From contig MARA01000001.1 in assembly GCA_001792895.1 (NCBI GenBank), forward strand, positions 496,001-560,000: a stretch of 64,000 bases of DNA, read 5' to 3'. Source of the DNA: Lentinus brumalis (taxonomy: Eukaryota > Basidiomycota > Agaricomycetes > Polyporales > Polyporaceae). Within the stretch, counting starts at the first letter, position 1; each line of letters opens with the position of its first letter. The notes below the pieces were generated by a model. That model had not been told where the DNA came from, ran no database searches, and worked only from the letters and a program-made list of their open reading frames with translations. Below, one piece after another: positions 46,978 through 58,926 of the stretch. Position numbers and translations under genes: made by a program.

Positions 46978-47361
46978 CGCTTCTGAAGTTGGAAGAGGGG
47001 GACGGGGGTCGGGGGTCGGGGAGGTAGTAATGGCGGCAAGTTCACGCCAGCCTTAAGATGAAGACGCACCTTAGTGGCTCGAAAGCGAGTTTATGGTCGC
47101 CTGTCTTTATGGTGGCATTGCGCGATTGATCGTCGAGTGGTTCAACCGATGATAAAGAGCTCATGGGCCAGCGTCACAATGTCATCGACGAGTGCAAAGA
47201 TTACATTACACACGTTACAACCTGAGCAGGCAAAGCCGCATGAGCAAGCGTAGTCAGCACAGTGGTGTAAGTTGCTACGCACTCAACACCGGTAGGTACG
47301 GGACAGCGATCTCCCCATGTAAAATGACCATCCACATGCTACGTTCACGACCTCAGGGGTG

Positions 47362-48447
47362 CTACGACATACCGAGACATACGTCCAGCAGTGGACTTCG
47401 CACTGGGCTCTCGGGGCGCGCCTGAGATAAGTTTAGCGACAGTACAGCGCAAGAAGATGATAGCGTACCATGGACCCGTAAACGACACAGAGATGTCGTG
47501 TTACTCCCCCAATTGCTGACCACGTCCAGGACGACGAGACCCACGTCGATGCCAGATCGTACAACGGGGGTATATATGGGAAACGTCTGGACGTGCGAGT
47601 CGGCGTAGATGTCATATTCGAAGGTCGCGAGTGGGATGAAGGTGAAAGCACCATCCATGGGTGGAGCGGAACGATTGTAAGCAGCGAGCTCGCTCGACTG
47701 CACGCGGAGATGAGCGTAGGTCTCTTTATTGGAAGAGCCATCCACAACGCCCCACAGGATCACCCGGCGAGGGGCTGCGAAGATGTCGTCGGCGAGCGGG
47801 TAAGGGACGTGATCAATCGTGAAGTGAGACGGATATATCGTCTCCGAGAGAACCACACCGACTTGTAAGTGGGATCCTGGGATGCTCCAACATCCACTAA
47901 TTCTGAAATCGTCGCTCAGCACAGTGTCCGGGGAACTTGACGTCGCGGACGAAGAGATGTCGATGCCATGCGCAGAAGTCAGGTCAGGATATATCTTTCC
48001 GCCGGCATCCGACAGTGCGAAGTCCCGGCGACCGATGGGTAAGGTTCTTGTGAGAACGGAGGTCGTGGTGCGCGAAAGATCAAAGCGACCAGGGGACGGG
48101 CGCGAACGTGTTCGTAGCCAGCCAGGCGAGCGTAAGACATGCGGGAACTCAAGGTCGATGGTGTCTGGGGCAATAAACAGAATAGTAGAGTAGATGAGTG
48201 CTGAGGCCCCCGCAATCACCAACAACGCTATCGCGGTCTCCTGGAACGTCGGTAGCCACCCGCGGGCGGTGGCAGCGTTGGTTGACCCGGAGTTGCGGAC
48301 AGGACCTTCCTGCTCGGAGGACGACGAAACTTCTGGGGAGGCTTGGGCTGCACTAGAGTGAGGGAGAGAGTCGGGGGTGTCCTTGAAACGCACTCGCGTC
48401 TGTCGCAGAGCTTGCGTGTCATGTTCATCGGATGAGCGCAGGCGCAC
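47362..48447 (-). CDS. SUN-domain nuclear-envelope protein
   Basis: SUN proteins span the inner nuclear membrane and pair with KASH proteins to link chromatin to the cytoskeleton. The frame has a short nucleoplasmic N-terminus, one membrane helix at residues 71-93 (TAIALLVIAGASALIYSTIL), a spacer, then the SUN domain (about 180-325): SGCWSIPGSHLQVGVVLSET, FTIDHVPYPLADDIFAAPRR, VILWGVVDG, FIPLATFEYDIYADSHVQTF, GLVVLDVVSNWGSNTTSLCR and LRVHGT. The Trp-Gly-Ser and Arg-x-His-Gly motifs are SUN signatures. There is little coiled coil between the helix and SUN domain, as in short fungal mid-SUN/SUN forms. The residues after RLRVHGT may be intronic (gtacgc donor), with the true end slightly different. 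Confidence 0.85.
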   Translation of the reverse strand: MRLRSSDEHDTQALRQTRVRFKDTPDSLPHSSAAQASPEVSSSSEQEGPVRNSGSTNAATARGWLPTFQETAIALLVIAGASALIYSTILFIAPDTIDLEFPHVLRSPGWLRTRSRPSPGRFDLSRTTTSVLTRTLPIGRRDFALSDAGGKIYPDLTSAHGIDISSSATSSSPDTVLSDDFRISGCWSIPGSHLQVGVVLSETIYPSHFTIDHVPYPLADDIFAAPRRVILWGVVDGSSNKETYAHLRVQSSELAAYNRSAPPMDGAFTFIPLATFEYDIYADSHVQTFPIYTPVVRSGIDVGLVVLDVVSNWGSNTTSLCRLRVHGTLSSSCAVLSLNLSQARPESPVRSPLLDVCLGMS

Positions 48448-48804
48448 CCATTACCACTCGGACTGCTCACCTGGCCGGCTCCCCTGCCCAACCCAACGCC
48501 CAATATCAAAAGGATTCGAAGCACCAGTCGACGAACTTGAAGCCATATTCAAGACGAACGCGACGCCGAAGAGAACGAGGTGCTTGGCCGTGGTAGTGGC
48601 TCGAGGAAGCGATTGGGGTGCCTCTAGACGCTCGCGCGCGTGTGTGTATGGCGCCGCTGCGCGCGACATGAGGTGGCGTGCAGACACTGACAGCGCGCAA
48701 TAAGTTCGAGGTGAGCGTAGAGTACATTGCGCAAGGCGGACAGTATTCACATACGGCCGAGTCAATGTTTCTAGCATACAGAGAGTGCAAGCAACAAGCA
48801 GGGT
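48448..48804. other. Intergenic between minus-strand genes
   Basis: Upstream side of the SUN gene. A short frame MASSSSTGASNPFDIGRWVG (near 48545) occurs but has no support and could be an upstream exon. Confidence 0.35.
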
Positions 48805-49320
48805 TCAGTCATCTTCGCTGTCCACGTCTCTGCCCTCGTCCTGGTCCCCATCCTCGTCCTCACTATCTTCTGTAGCGACGCCCTTTCCCTTCTCTTTGTT
48901 AATATGTCTGTACGCCCAGCTGTCTCCCACAAATGAGGGGAAGCCGGAAGCAGTCAAGGACAAGAAACGGCCATCCTCAGGACGACAGTAACCCAAGTCG
49001 ATGCTCTCCCAGTCACCCTGATCTTCGGTACCCCCCTTGTACAGCCAGTACTGCTTGCCAGTTGGCGCCTCATGCATGTGAATGTCGCCGACCTTCAGGC
49101 CCATCTTGTAGACGGTACGATGGGGAGGGCGCGCTAACCGTTGGTCGGCGATGGACCTGAAGAATGCTGTCTCGGGACGCGTGCCGTCGGGCAGAATGTT
49201 GACGAATCTCGAATTGACGGTACATTTGTGATGCTTTCGGCCAAACAGGCGAACTTTTTCACGAGGTTTGTTTGATTGTGACGACTCTTCCGAAGCAGCC
49301 GCGGCACGCGCCGAAGCCGG
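48805..49320 (-). CDS. Hypothetical protein with acidic C-terminus
   Basis: A continuous frame gives KPREKVRLFGRKHHKCTVNS, RFVNILPDGTRPETAFFRSI, DQRLARPPHRTVYKMGLKVG, DIHMHEAPTGKQYWLYKGGT, CRPEDGRFLSLTASGFPSFV and a strongly acidic tail (EDSEDEDGDQDEGRDVDSED). The local ATG at 49104 would give 99 residues, but ordered sequence extends upstream to at least 49300, so the start exon is further 5'. No family is recognised. It might share a transcript with the gene at 49480-50122. Confidence 0.5.
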   Translation of the reverse strand, partial: PASARAAAASEESSQSNKPREKVRLFGRKHHKCTVNSRFVNILPDGTRPETAFFRSIADQRLARPPHRTVYKMGLKVGDIHMHEAPTGKQYWLYKGGTEDQGDWESIDLGYCRPEDGRFLSLTASGFPSFVGDSWAYRHINKEKGKGVATEDSEDEDGDQDEGRDVDSEDD

Positions 49321-49479
49321 CTTCGAACCCCAGCAACGCTCTCCGACCGGGAGGCAGAACGAGTGCTGGCGATACGCCTGCTAATCAAGAGGGTCAATTT
49401 GCGCAAGGCAATGACATGGAGAGCATAACATACTTCGAAGCGCGCGACCGCGAACGCGGAGTGCCAGCTGGGGTATTCT

Positions 49480-50122
49480 TCAACGGCGTGATGCCGAAGA
49501 ACGTTGCACTAGAGGGCGGCGGGGCTGAAGCGGCCCTCGACGACTCCCCCGGGTCACGGGAAAGCGTAAGAAGCGATCCGCACGGCCTGAAAAGTCGGTT
49601 GCTGGCCCGGGAGTGACAGAACGACCAAGGATGGTAGACGGACCCGGGCTTCCGCCGCGACTAGGGATGAGGGAAGGACCAGGAGTGGCGGAACGACGAG
49701 TATCGGATGACGAGGCAGCAGCGGAGGGCTCGTGGTCAGCTACAGGGCTGGATCGATCTTCCTCCGCATTGTCGTCCACTCCAGGACCAGTGCGGACAGG
49801 CTTCACGAATGAGCCACTACCAGGTAGAACAATTGAGACATGACAAAGCGATAGGCAAGTAGGAGACGCACCTCTCGAGCTGCAGATGGTCGAACACTCT
49901 CGATATCGCTGTAACGTATTCCTTCCCGTGTCGGGAGACAGGTGGCGTATACTCAAAGATGGTGGCGATGTGCGGTCGCACCACCGCACTGGCGGAGAAG
50001 TCGGTCTTCTCGACCGGAGGACGTTCGTCCGAGACCGGGAACCACTTGCGAGAGAACATATACGCCATCAATAGAGCAAAGGAGCCTAGCATGGCAGGGA
50101 ATGCGGCGCTGAAGCGATCCAT
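49480..50122 (-). CDS. Hypothetical protein with N-terminal membrane segment
   Basis: Starts MDRFSAAFPAMLGSFALLMA with YMFSRKWF, one membrane anchor (about residues 8-24) near the N-terminus, then VVRPHIATIFEYTPPVSRHG and EYVTAISRVFDHLQLE. A gtgcgt...ctggtag intron (about 49826-49879) joins to SGSFVKPVRTGPGVDDNAEE and a Ser/Pro/Gly-rich low-complexity tail with RSATPGPS/RSVTPGPA repeats. The C-terminal end after about 49560 is uncertain. No known family. Confidence 0.5.
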
Positions 50123-50554
50123 GGTGGTGGTGTGCAGGAGAGAGCGGGTGAGTGGCGTCTGGTGAGACCTGAGCGCACCTGCGCGCCGTGGCCATGACAC
50201 GATCACGTGACTGACGCATACCGCGAGGCAGACTCAGAGTACTTCGACCGTCGGCGCATGGCTCGGAGGTCATGCAGGTCCAAGTAATTTGACCGGTAGG
50301 CGGCGCGCAGAGTTGGTCTGTCACCACAACGGCTGCATTACATCTCATACGCTAGGTACATTCATCTACACGGTACCTCTCCCACCAGCGCCCCTGCCCG
50401 CCCATCCCACCGAACTCACCCTCAGCATCTGCACCCTCGATCCTGCGCACCCGTCTCCACCCACCTCCCAGCCCTGCGGCATCACGCCCTCCCCGTCATG
50501 TTCCTTCCGTGCTGCGACTCCCACTTCACCTCAATCCATCTGCACTTGTGCCAC

Positions 50555-52440
50555 TTACGCCCGAGGGACGCCTGTGAGGCGCTTCTGTCCCCAGCGCGGT
50601 TGCGCGCCGTCATGGATGATGTCGCCGCGAGTCTGCAGCTTCCGCTCCTGGATCCTGCGCGCGCCGCGTTCGATGCTAGCGATGTGCACTTCGAGGGGAA
50701 TCGTGTCTCCGGCGAGCGCGGGAGAAGCCAGCTTGTCGCGCAGCTCTGAGAGTTCCGCCTCGATGGCCTCCAAGGTAGCGGTGGTAGACGCAACGTGAGA
50801 GACCGACAGAGCTCGGTACCAGTCGACATTGCGCAGGACATCGACCTGTTGTTCGAGATGCTGCAGCTTCGCCCTGTTGCCACCGAGGGCAGTCCACAGT
50901 TCGGAAAGGACTTCGCCAACAGCAGTCTGCGTGAGGAGCATCTCCTGCTCGCACAGCGAGCGGATGATGTACAGCTTCTCCTCAAGAGTATCGAGCCTGG
51001 CTGCGGTGGAGGTAGCATCGAAGATGACGCGTGCGACCTCAGCGGAGAGGACGGTCATACTGGATCGGAACAACTGGGTCGCTGTGTCAGTTGCGTTCTT
51101 GCCCGAGGCTTGAGCCTTCCCGATGCTACGAAGAGCATATTCGTCGAAGGCGAGGATACTACGGAGAAGATATATCAGTGTGTTGGTCTTCGACGTCCGG
51201 AACGGAGTGAAGACGCACTTATCAACAGCACCGTAGAGCTTAGCGGAGAGTTGCTGCAGATCGCGTCCGGTGACCTTCGCATCTTGTGCGAACTCCTCCA
51301 AGTTACGAGCGATAACGTCCTTGCTGGTAAGGTTGCTGGTCTTGACAATGATACCCAAGTCCTTAACCGCGAGCTCGGCGTGCTTGACTCCGAGAGCCAG
51401 CTGAGTGCCAGCGGCCGAGTGGGAGAGCAGCTGGTCAAGGGTGCGACTCTGAAGATCCATGAGACCCGGGAAGTCGATCCGTCCCAGGTCCAAGGGTGCC
51501 TTGCGAAGCTTGCCGAGCATGTTGGAGAAGCGGTTGGGAGCGGCAGACGAGCGGCAAAGGGCGGGGAAGAAGGAGCAGACGGGAGCGAGAGTGTCGGTGG
51601 CCGTATCAAAGACGAAGCCCGTCGCCACCAAGGTAAGGTAGCAGACGAAGAGCAAGATGACCGGGTATTTGATAACCCAAATGATGAGGCGTACGATGTC
51701 ATAAAGTCCCTTCACAATGCCTCCGAAGAAGCCACTGACTGCGGCCAAAAAGCTTCGCCCTCCGTCCGGCTGATCGAGGTTGAGCGGGGCGACATAGACG
51801 ACCCCACCGCCGACCTGCACTGCGCCGGCCGCCGGGGCGATGAACGGGAAGGGGTTCGGATTCCCGTCAGCCTGATGTGCCGTGACAGCACGGGCAACGT
51901 CGTTGGCCACAACGCGGGAGGCAGCGGCGACCTGGGCGACGTCGGCGGCATGGGGAGCGTCGGCGAAAACGTCGGCCTCGAGAGCGTCGGCGAAAACGTC
52001 GGCCTCGGGAGCGTCGGCGAAAACGTCGGCCTCGGGAGCGTCGGCAAAGACATCGGACAGAGTGGCGGCTGTGACACCGGGAGCGTCGGCGAGGATGTCG
52101 CCCGGAGCCCCAACGTGAATGGTCTGGGGAGCGGCGGCGGCGGCGGCAACGGCCTGGAGGAAGTCATCGTCGGCCATGCGACCGACAATGGGGCCGGGGG
52201 CGTGGACAACGCCGCCAACCTCCGGGACTAGTACAGGGGCTTGTACGACGCGCTCCCGGGCTTTGGCAGCGCGATCGCGGGCGGTGGCACGCGCAGCCCT
52301 GTTGGACTCTGTGGAGGACGACTCCGGAGAGGTCTGGACCTACGTCCAACCGCGAGTCAGCCTTTGTCCTTTGGCAATGCAACGGCGTACAAGCTCACCT
52401 TGGAACGACGAGGGGTCTTTTTGGTGTTGCTAGTCATCAT
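50555..52440 (-). CDS. Repeat and membrane-segment protein, unknown function
   Basis: First exon (52440-52399) MMTSNTKKTPRRSK, basic; after a gtgagc...cgtag intron it continues VQTSPESSSTESNRAARATA and reads unbroken to 50555. Residues include four tandem ADVFADAPE-type units (51957-52050 region), GNPNPFPFIAPAAGAVQV, a hydrophobic stretch IIWVIKYPVILLFVCYLTLV (probable membrane helix), then a long helical region (LSHSAAGTQLALGVKHAELA, DTLEEKLYIIRSLCEQEMLL, AKLQHLEQQVDVLRNVDWYR, LEAIEAELSELRDKL) and a basic tail. The layout suggests a single-pass membrane protein with a coiled-coil ectodomain or lumenal part. No family recognised. The frame annotated from its internal ATG (52177) would miss about 60 N-terminal residues. 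Confidence 0.65.
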
Positions 52441-53235
52441 GACTTGGAGGAGAACGTAGGGGGATGCTGCTGTGGTTCAGGTGCGAAGCGTACTGACAAG
52501 AGTTGTTGGGGAAGGGAAGGCGACGAAGGCAGATATATGTAGGGTTGTGCCACTCGGAGAATGACGGCGGGATCGAGGATAAAGGAGAATGCGTCACGTT
52601 GGTCGAGATATCGCACACGAGGTGGGGGCCGCGCAAGCCCTGCGCGATGTATGGAGCCTCATCGCTGCACATCTGGGCAAGCATCAGGCTTGTATCTGGC
52701 GGCGTCAGTTCCAGCAGAGACGTAGCCGTATACACATAGGACGCTCGAGGGAACACGGGAACTCACTTGAATGAAAGAGAGGGAGGAGGAGACCTGAGAC
52801 GCGCAGGCGCGTGAAGTGCGCGCGTCTTGCGCGCGTCTTGCGCATGTTGTCGCGAGGCGGGAAGGACGCGAAAAAGCACGTGGAGCTTGTCCGAAGAGCT
52901 CAGCTTCACGATGCTCGATGATCCTGAGGTTACGATGCTCGAATAAGTGCTGCAGAATCAGCAGCGAGGTTCGTTACACGGAGCCCATGTTCGAGCTATT
53001 CACTTACAACAGCAGAGTCACAAAATCGTTGCGGGAGTGGTCACTCGTGTCGAAGCAGGTCGCGGGGCAGAATGCACCGAGTGCACGGTGTGAGCACGAG
53101 CGAGAAGGCACTGATCACCAAGCATACTTATGTCCTACGAAGCGGTCGAAAGACAATCTCATATGCACGAAGCTGTAATGAAGACCTCAATTCTCTGTCG
53201 AACCGCTGTCATCACGGGGATCTGTGTGTATAGGG
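52441..53235. other. Intergenic, no supported gene
   Basis: Promoter side of the gene at 50555-52440 plus about 600 bp without motif; gcgcgtcttgcgcgtc forms a short direct repeat near 52820. Confidence 0.4.
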
Positions 53236-53520
53236 TCAAATACTCCACCGGCAGCATGGCGAGAAGAGTGACTCACCCTTGAAGTGACTAGCAACCTTGC
53301 AGAACATGTCCAAGTTCGCCGACGGCTCATGAGACGCGATTGTATTGACCACTTCCGACGACTGCTCCGCGTAATTGGCGCGACGTATTTCGTATTCAGA
53401 GATTACGCGCGATACGATTCGCATGAAATCCCAGAATTCCAACGTCTGCTCGAAATAGAGGCTGAAGTCCACCGCAGTGCCAGCCACCCATCGGCGCACG
53501 CCGACGATACGGGCGCTCTA
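53236..53520 (-). CDS. Hypothetical protein, partial
   Basis: The frame gives RIVGVRRWVAGTAVDFSLYF, EQTLEFWDFMRIVSRVISEY, EIRRANYAEQSSEVVNTIAS and ANLDMFCKVASHFKG, then a gtgagt donor near 53274. It is probably one internal exon of a helical protein; flanking exons were not identified. No family recognised and it could be a remnant. Confidence 0.35.
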
Positions 53521-54299
53521 CAGAAAGGACTGGTCAGAGCAAAACGACGCTGTGTTCATATTTGACTCTCACAGTGCTGCAAGACTCTATCAGGATGCGA
53601 TCCTCGGGGAGGACGAGATGCACCAGGGGAGCGGCCGGATAGGTGATCAAGCCGCAGTCCAGCACAGGACATACAACGAACGAAACTGGCCAAAATCAGC
53701 GTGCGCTGACGCGAGCCGGAGCCCCTAGTCAAACAAGCAGCTTACAGGTGGGTGTGGACGCGGTCAGTTCCGCTAAGACGACGGCGACAGGCCTCCATTG
53801 ACTTGAGTTCTTAGCGGTGGTCTGAAGACCGTCAGCGAAGGACGCGTGGGGCGTCGATAACTCCACGTAAGGCTCTTCCCTACGCGCAGCTGTCAGCAAG
53901 GCTAATATAATGAACGTCTCTAGCTCTTACTTTGCTGTCATAGGCGGCTTGAGATGATGGCATGGGTGCTCGTGGTGCGGACAGAGCTGTGGTTTTAAGC
54001 CAGACCCCACAAAGCAACTCCGAAGTGTCCACGCACCTGGCATCGTCTCGGAGTCTCGTCTATACGGCGTTGGTTCTGCCTCCTTAGTTCACGAATACTG
54101 GAGTATCGCAGGCTGCCGCACCGTGTATTGTCGTAGGAAAGAGAGGCGAACAAAACATGCCACGCGCCTGAGCGCGCCCGAGAGAAGACATAGCCGCATC
54201 AGATCTGGTTCCCCGATCAGGCGGCCGCGTCGCGCCCGGCTTCAAGGTGCCATTGACAATCAATCATTATAACGCTGCGAGCGGAACAGCATAGACGTG
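53521..54299. other. Intergenic, no supported gene
   Basis: Short frames only. Lies 3' of the WD40 gene on the minus strand. Confidence 0.4.
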
Positions 54300-55843
54300 C
54301 TACAATGACAAAGCTAGCTGAGTGAAGCGGTCAAGCTCGTGAATGGATGCGAAGATGACTATGGTGAACATAACCCCGAGTATCGTGGCAGCAACCTGGA
54401 GCGTCGTGATCTGAGCAGACACTAAGTCACTCAAGCAGAGAGAGGCGCATGATGTCAAGTAAGCGACATACCTCCGCCATCCAGCCACGAGCCCCCGTAG
54501 CTACCGGGTCTGCGTGGGGGAAGTTCTCGTACGCCTTCTCTACCCCAACCCACCAATGCAAAGACGCGCGAGACCGGCAACCATAGGTGCCGGTGACGAC
54601 CAAAAAGCGGTCAGAGTGGTAGTCGTAGTGAGCCTACAATCAACGTAAGCAGCTATTGTCAAACACAGATCCCGAGCTGCTCACGGCAAGGGCGAGAATC
54701 TTATCGTTCTCTGTCGACGCGCAGGACATGTCAATGCACAATGGAATAGCAGATCTGACAGAAGACGCACTCTCATGTGGCAGGTCTTGGATCTTCTGAG
54801 ATGTCTCCAGGTGCCATATACTAACATCACCGTCGGTCGTACCGGCAATGAGGACTTCTCCGCCGTGGATGAACGCCACAGGCAGAAGACGCTTCTCCGC
54901 GAATGTGCGTGGGAAAGCGCAGCGCAGCGCACCGTTGGAGACCTTACGAACCTCAATGCCTTTGGCCAGGCTGTATAGTGCCAGTAATTCCCCGTTCGGA
55001 GATAGGGCGGTCCGAGCGCTGTTGAACGAGAACGTCAACACACAGAATGCACAGCTCCAGACCCAGGGTTCAACTCACATTGGGTCGCGCACTTGCACGC
55101 TATGCACGAGGGTCCAAGACGCGGATTCATACATGCTGTGTACGTCTAATTACTGAGAGAGCACGATGGAGCATGGGTACTCACAATATACCATGATTTT
55201 GATAGCACACAACCAAGACAGAGAGGTGATTACCCCAAGACGTCCAGTGCAAGCTGACAACCAGAACTTCGTATGTCACGTTCTCTGACGTCTTCGGCGG
55301 ACCGGATAGAGCAATAACAAGCTTCCAAGGGGCTGCAGGAGGGAAATTGTGTCAGAGAAGATAGACCGCCTGCAAGGAATCAGACGGTGTAGCGTACCGA
55401 GAGGGTGCCACTCCCATACACGGACTTCGTCGCGCGCTGCTGTAGCGACTAGACCTCCGTCGTTGGCGATGATCTCGGTGGCAAAATCATGCGCACGGAA
55501 GCCTGCCAAGTTAAGCATATTCTACCGCTTCCAATGTCAGTTGCTTGCGGACGGGGAATTCAGAACTACTCACGGAAGTAATCGAGAGAGTTGCGACGTT
55601 CCCATCCTCGTAGCCGAGCAGTACGCTGTCCTCCCCGTTGAGAATCCATGCAAGACACACAATCGCCGTCTTGTTTTTGTACACGTGAAGTAGAGCGTGA
55701 TCGGCCACTCTCCATATGCAAACCGTACCGTCTAGACCGGCTGTGGCTAGGAAGGTACCGTTGGGACTGAAGGTGACCGATGTTATTCCGAGGTAGTGAT
55801 CTCGAGCACAGTATAGCTCTTCGTAGCGTAGATGTGCGGGCAT
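54300..55843 (-). CDS. WD40-repeat protein with possible C-terminal membrane helix
   Basis: Start MPAHLRYEELYCARDHYLGI (55843), then WD40 blades: TSVTFSPNGTFLATAGLDGT with VCIWRV, AIVCLAWILNGEDSVLLGYE, ATEIIANDGGLVATAARDEV with RVWEW, SLHWTSWGNHLSVLVVCYQN, RTALSPNGELLALYSLAKGI, PVAFIHGGEVLIAGTTDGDV with SIWHLET. After another intron, AHYDYHSDRFLVVTGTYG closes the propeller. The last exon offers VAATILGVMFTIVIFASI, a hydrophobic segment like those ending some basidiomycete members of this WD40 family, but its frame relative to the propeller is not fully resolved. At least five introns. A scaffold role is likely; partners are unknown. Unrelated to the fragment at 19527. Confidence 0.75.
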
Positions 55844-57128
55844 ATTGACAGGGTATAGGATGCGAGTGGAACTTCACTGGTGATGCGAACAGAAGGAGAG
55901 AGCGCAGGCGATGCGGCAGCGCAAGTCCTCTGCAAAGGACGTTGTTCCGGCTGACACGTGCGGTGCACGTGAGCGCGATGGAGGCGTACAAAGTCAAGTA
56001 CTGAGGCATGCACCTACCGAAGTATGGTTAAGCAGCTTAAGTTACGCGATGAGTATATACGCACAGCGGGGACATTTGTCCCTGGACCATATTGACTGTA
56101 CCATGCATGTATCGCGGCGCGCATGGAAGACGCGCAGCCAACTGGCATCTCGGACGCGAGTGAGTTGATTTGCGGGGTGTTAAACCTGTCAGATCCTGGC
56201 GTAAATGATTGCACTGGAGGAAAAAAGAACCGAATAGGCCTACGAAATGTACCTACCACGCATGAGCAGGGGTTCTCCCTACGTAAGCCCAGCAGCTCTG
56301 TAGACAGCTTGCATTCTGCGTCCCCGCGGGACCTACTTTACGCCTGAACTGTGACGGTAATACGGCAGAGTGGCAGAAATACACATAAATCAGTTCAGTG
56401 CGGGAATTCAATGCCCTGTTCAATCTGAGTACATCGATTGAGTAGAACAGCGGTACACCAGACAGATTGAATAATCGCGCTCACCATGGAAGACTCGTAT
56501 GAGCGAGCCTTTGAATCTATACGTCGTGTGCACTATGCATATCACCAGTGGGCTGTGTTCTCAGTACACCTGAAATGACGGTGGAAGGTGTGCGATGGCT
56601 AGTAAGTGCTGACTGCAGTGTGGGCGCTCCGACCTTCCACTCGGTATAACCCGCATGCGCATCGCGCACGCGAGTTGCGCGCTCGCCTGCGCAGGTGCGC
56701 TTGGATCCCTCGTCGTCGCTGCGTCCTCCCGTCTCCGAGTTGGGTCTGACCACTTTGCTTCCTGCATTCATCCGCCGCTCCTCTATGTTCCATCTCCACG
56801 AACTTTGAACCTGCTAAGTAGCTTTTAATGACAGCTGAGCTCCCAAGTCCCATCTCAGCTGCCTACTGCGACCGGTGACCGCCCTCGCTCTCAAGAGTCT
56901 CAACGTCACTCGTGCTCGCGCTCATGCTTGCTACGCTCGTGCTCGCGCTCGGTACTCCCGCTCGTGCTCGCGCTCGGTACCTCCGCTCTTCGACAGTCCT
57001 GTTGGTCTGACGGGTTTCTCTACCACGTGTAGCTGATGAATGGTCCTTTGTGAGGACCGCACGATGACCTCTTGCGCCTCTGGGTACGTCTCTCTCCCAT
57101 CAACACTCCCTCTTTCTAACGTGCAGCA
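55844..57128. other. Intergenic with 23-nt tandem repeats
   Basis: Promoter side of the WD40 gene, then about 1 kb without gene. At about 56909-56992 the sequence ctcgtgctcgcgctcggtac recurs two to three times with small changes, next to a gcgcacgcgagttgcgcgctcgcctgcgcaggtgcgc stretch (not coding). Confidence 0.45.
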
Positions 57129-58408
57129 ATGCCTCTCGCGAACGATGTCCCGCTTGTTTGCCCCAACTCTGTCAACATATATGCATGGCTCAAGCTCCCT
57201 CATATCATACAGCAGGTGAGAGGCGAACGTCTCATGATGTGTGCGACTCTAACTCGAGGGAGTGGCTTTTCAGTTGTGCGCAAGGGCTACCCGGAAGGTA
57301 TGCATGTGCGTTAGGTACCAATGATTCCGTGCTCATGCACGGCGCATCTCCAGACAGTCGTTACGTTGTCAAACCTACCTGAAGCAGTCGCATTCCTGAG
57401 AGTGGCGGAGCAAGACTTACGCATCGGCGACGCTGTACGCCAACTCACGATTGACATCCGCCCGTGGAACCTCGTAGCCTACGAGGCTCGTATTAGCTAT
57501 TGCCCTACGATGCGTGGCATCTTGCGGCTGCTCCCCAAGGTCACCGACCTCACGCTCATGCTGCCGAAGTGCACACCCCCGGACATCTTCTTTCAAGTCT
57601 TCTTCCCCGACCTACAGCTCTTCAAGACGAACCTCCCACATGCAAAGATCAAGCACCTCGTCACTCTACATACTTCCCTCGCCATCCTAGTGCTCGGTCC
57701 ATGCGGGCAAGAAGGGCGATGCGCTCTCGCCGATGCGAGCCTGGAGCGCGTCACGACTATCGAGTGCAGCGCTGGCTGCCTTCAGGCGGTCGCGCGTCCC
57801 AGACTTGTCCATCTCTCGGCGGAGAACGACTCCACCGCTGTTTGCGTGCCTGTCATCTTCCGTCAGCTCCGAGCCGGCCTGTCCGACCTCTATAGTTTGA
57901 CTTTGGACATATTCGCGGCCGATTTGGACATTCTCGTCAGCATCGCGCTCGTTGCTCCGAGGGTCAGGAAACTGAAGCTCTTGGAGCAACCAATACAAGT
58001 GGTCAGTACGCTCCGTCTGTGTCGCTTATGCCATATTGACTTGGTTCGCAGGGCCGGCGCATCTCCTCCAGACGCGCATTCAACGATCATGTAACCTGGC
58101 ACCGGTGCCTCCGCAGACTTCCCTTCCTTGAAGAGTTCGCCCTCCGCACGTTCGCGCCTTTGGTGCGAACGTGCGGCGATTATGCCCTCGAGAGGCGCAT
58201 GATCATAGGTTGGGTGTATGGCGCGCGTCTGCGGGGCGCAAAGTCACTGCATCCGTCCAAGTCCCATCCCAGCTTGTACCACATCAGAGTGTGGTATGGA
58301 CGCACTCTTCAGAGTGCGACACTAAGCAAGTGGTTCAAGGACGCGGGTCAGTGGGTTCGCTTGGGAGATCCGCTCACCGGAGCGCACCTCGCCGGCATAG
58401 ACTTCTAA
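57129..58408 (+). CDS. LRR/F-box-like protein, basidiomycete type
   Basis: Exons join cleanly: MPLANDVPLVCPNSVNIYAW..HIIQQ | LCARATRK | TVVTLSNLPEAVAFLRVAEQ, LTIDIRPWN, RGILRLLPKVTDLTLMLPKC, LVTLHTSLAILVLGPCGQEG, LVHLSAENDSTAVCVPVIFR, RAGLSDLYSLTLDIFAADLD, PRVRKLKLLEQPIQ | GRRISSRRAFNDHVTWHRCL, RRLPFLEEFALRTFAPLV and a Trp-rich end (WFKDAGQWVRLGDPLTGAHL). The repeated L-x-x-L-x-L strands are degenerate leucine-rich repeats as in the many Agaricomycete F-box proteins, which act as SCF ubiquitin-ligase adaptors. A standard F-box is not visible; the start resembles its second half, so an upstream exon may be missing. Confidence 0.6.
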
Positions 58409-58926
58409 AGTGTATGTACTTCTCATGCTCCTCGGCCTTTGCACTCCGCTGACATCAGTATCTCCAGGTGTACCTCAGATGTTCGATATTTATGCCTCCA
58501 TTCCGCCATGTCCTTCCACGATGACAGTTTCCGTAGTGCTCTGTTACGCAATCAATTGATTCCTTCTCGCTCGCCACTCTGAACTGTGCGCATGATACGC
58601 TCAGTCGATGTAGAGTACTGTATTCTGAACGCATATGGGACGCGTCGGTGATTGGGAGCCAGTGAGAGAACGACGCCAAGTGTCGGTGCGCGGCCCGACC
58701 CTTTCCGGCCTCACGCATCAAAGATGCAAACAAACACACACAAGGGCGCGCACGCAAAGCGTTGCCAAGGGCCAAGGCCTATTTTTCAGCCAGCCACAGC
58801 CAACCACCCTAACACTGAACAGTCTTTCGACCTCACCGACATCAGCTTTGTCTGTCCCACCGCTACGAATATGCTGCTCTTTCGCTCATTTGAACTCTCC
58901 AACGTCCACTATACACTCGCGCCACC
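58409..58926. other. Promoter region
   Basis: Between two plus-strand genes. Short frames on both strands, none supported. Pyrimidine-rich tracts at 58830-58920 precede the ATG at 58927 and look like a 5' UTR. Confidence 0.4.

Noticed and set aside
50795..52231. 478-residue plus-strand frame opposite the membrane protein
   Set aside because: Antisense shadow: the minus strand has a spliced N-terminus, membrane helix and coiled coil, while the plus frame is Gly/Asp/Glu composition only.
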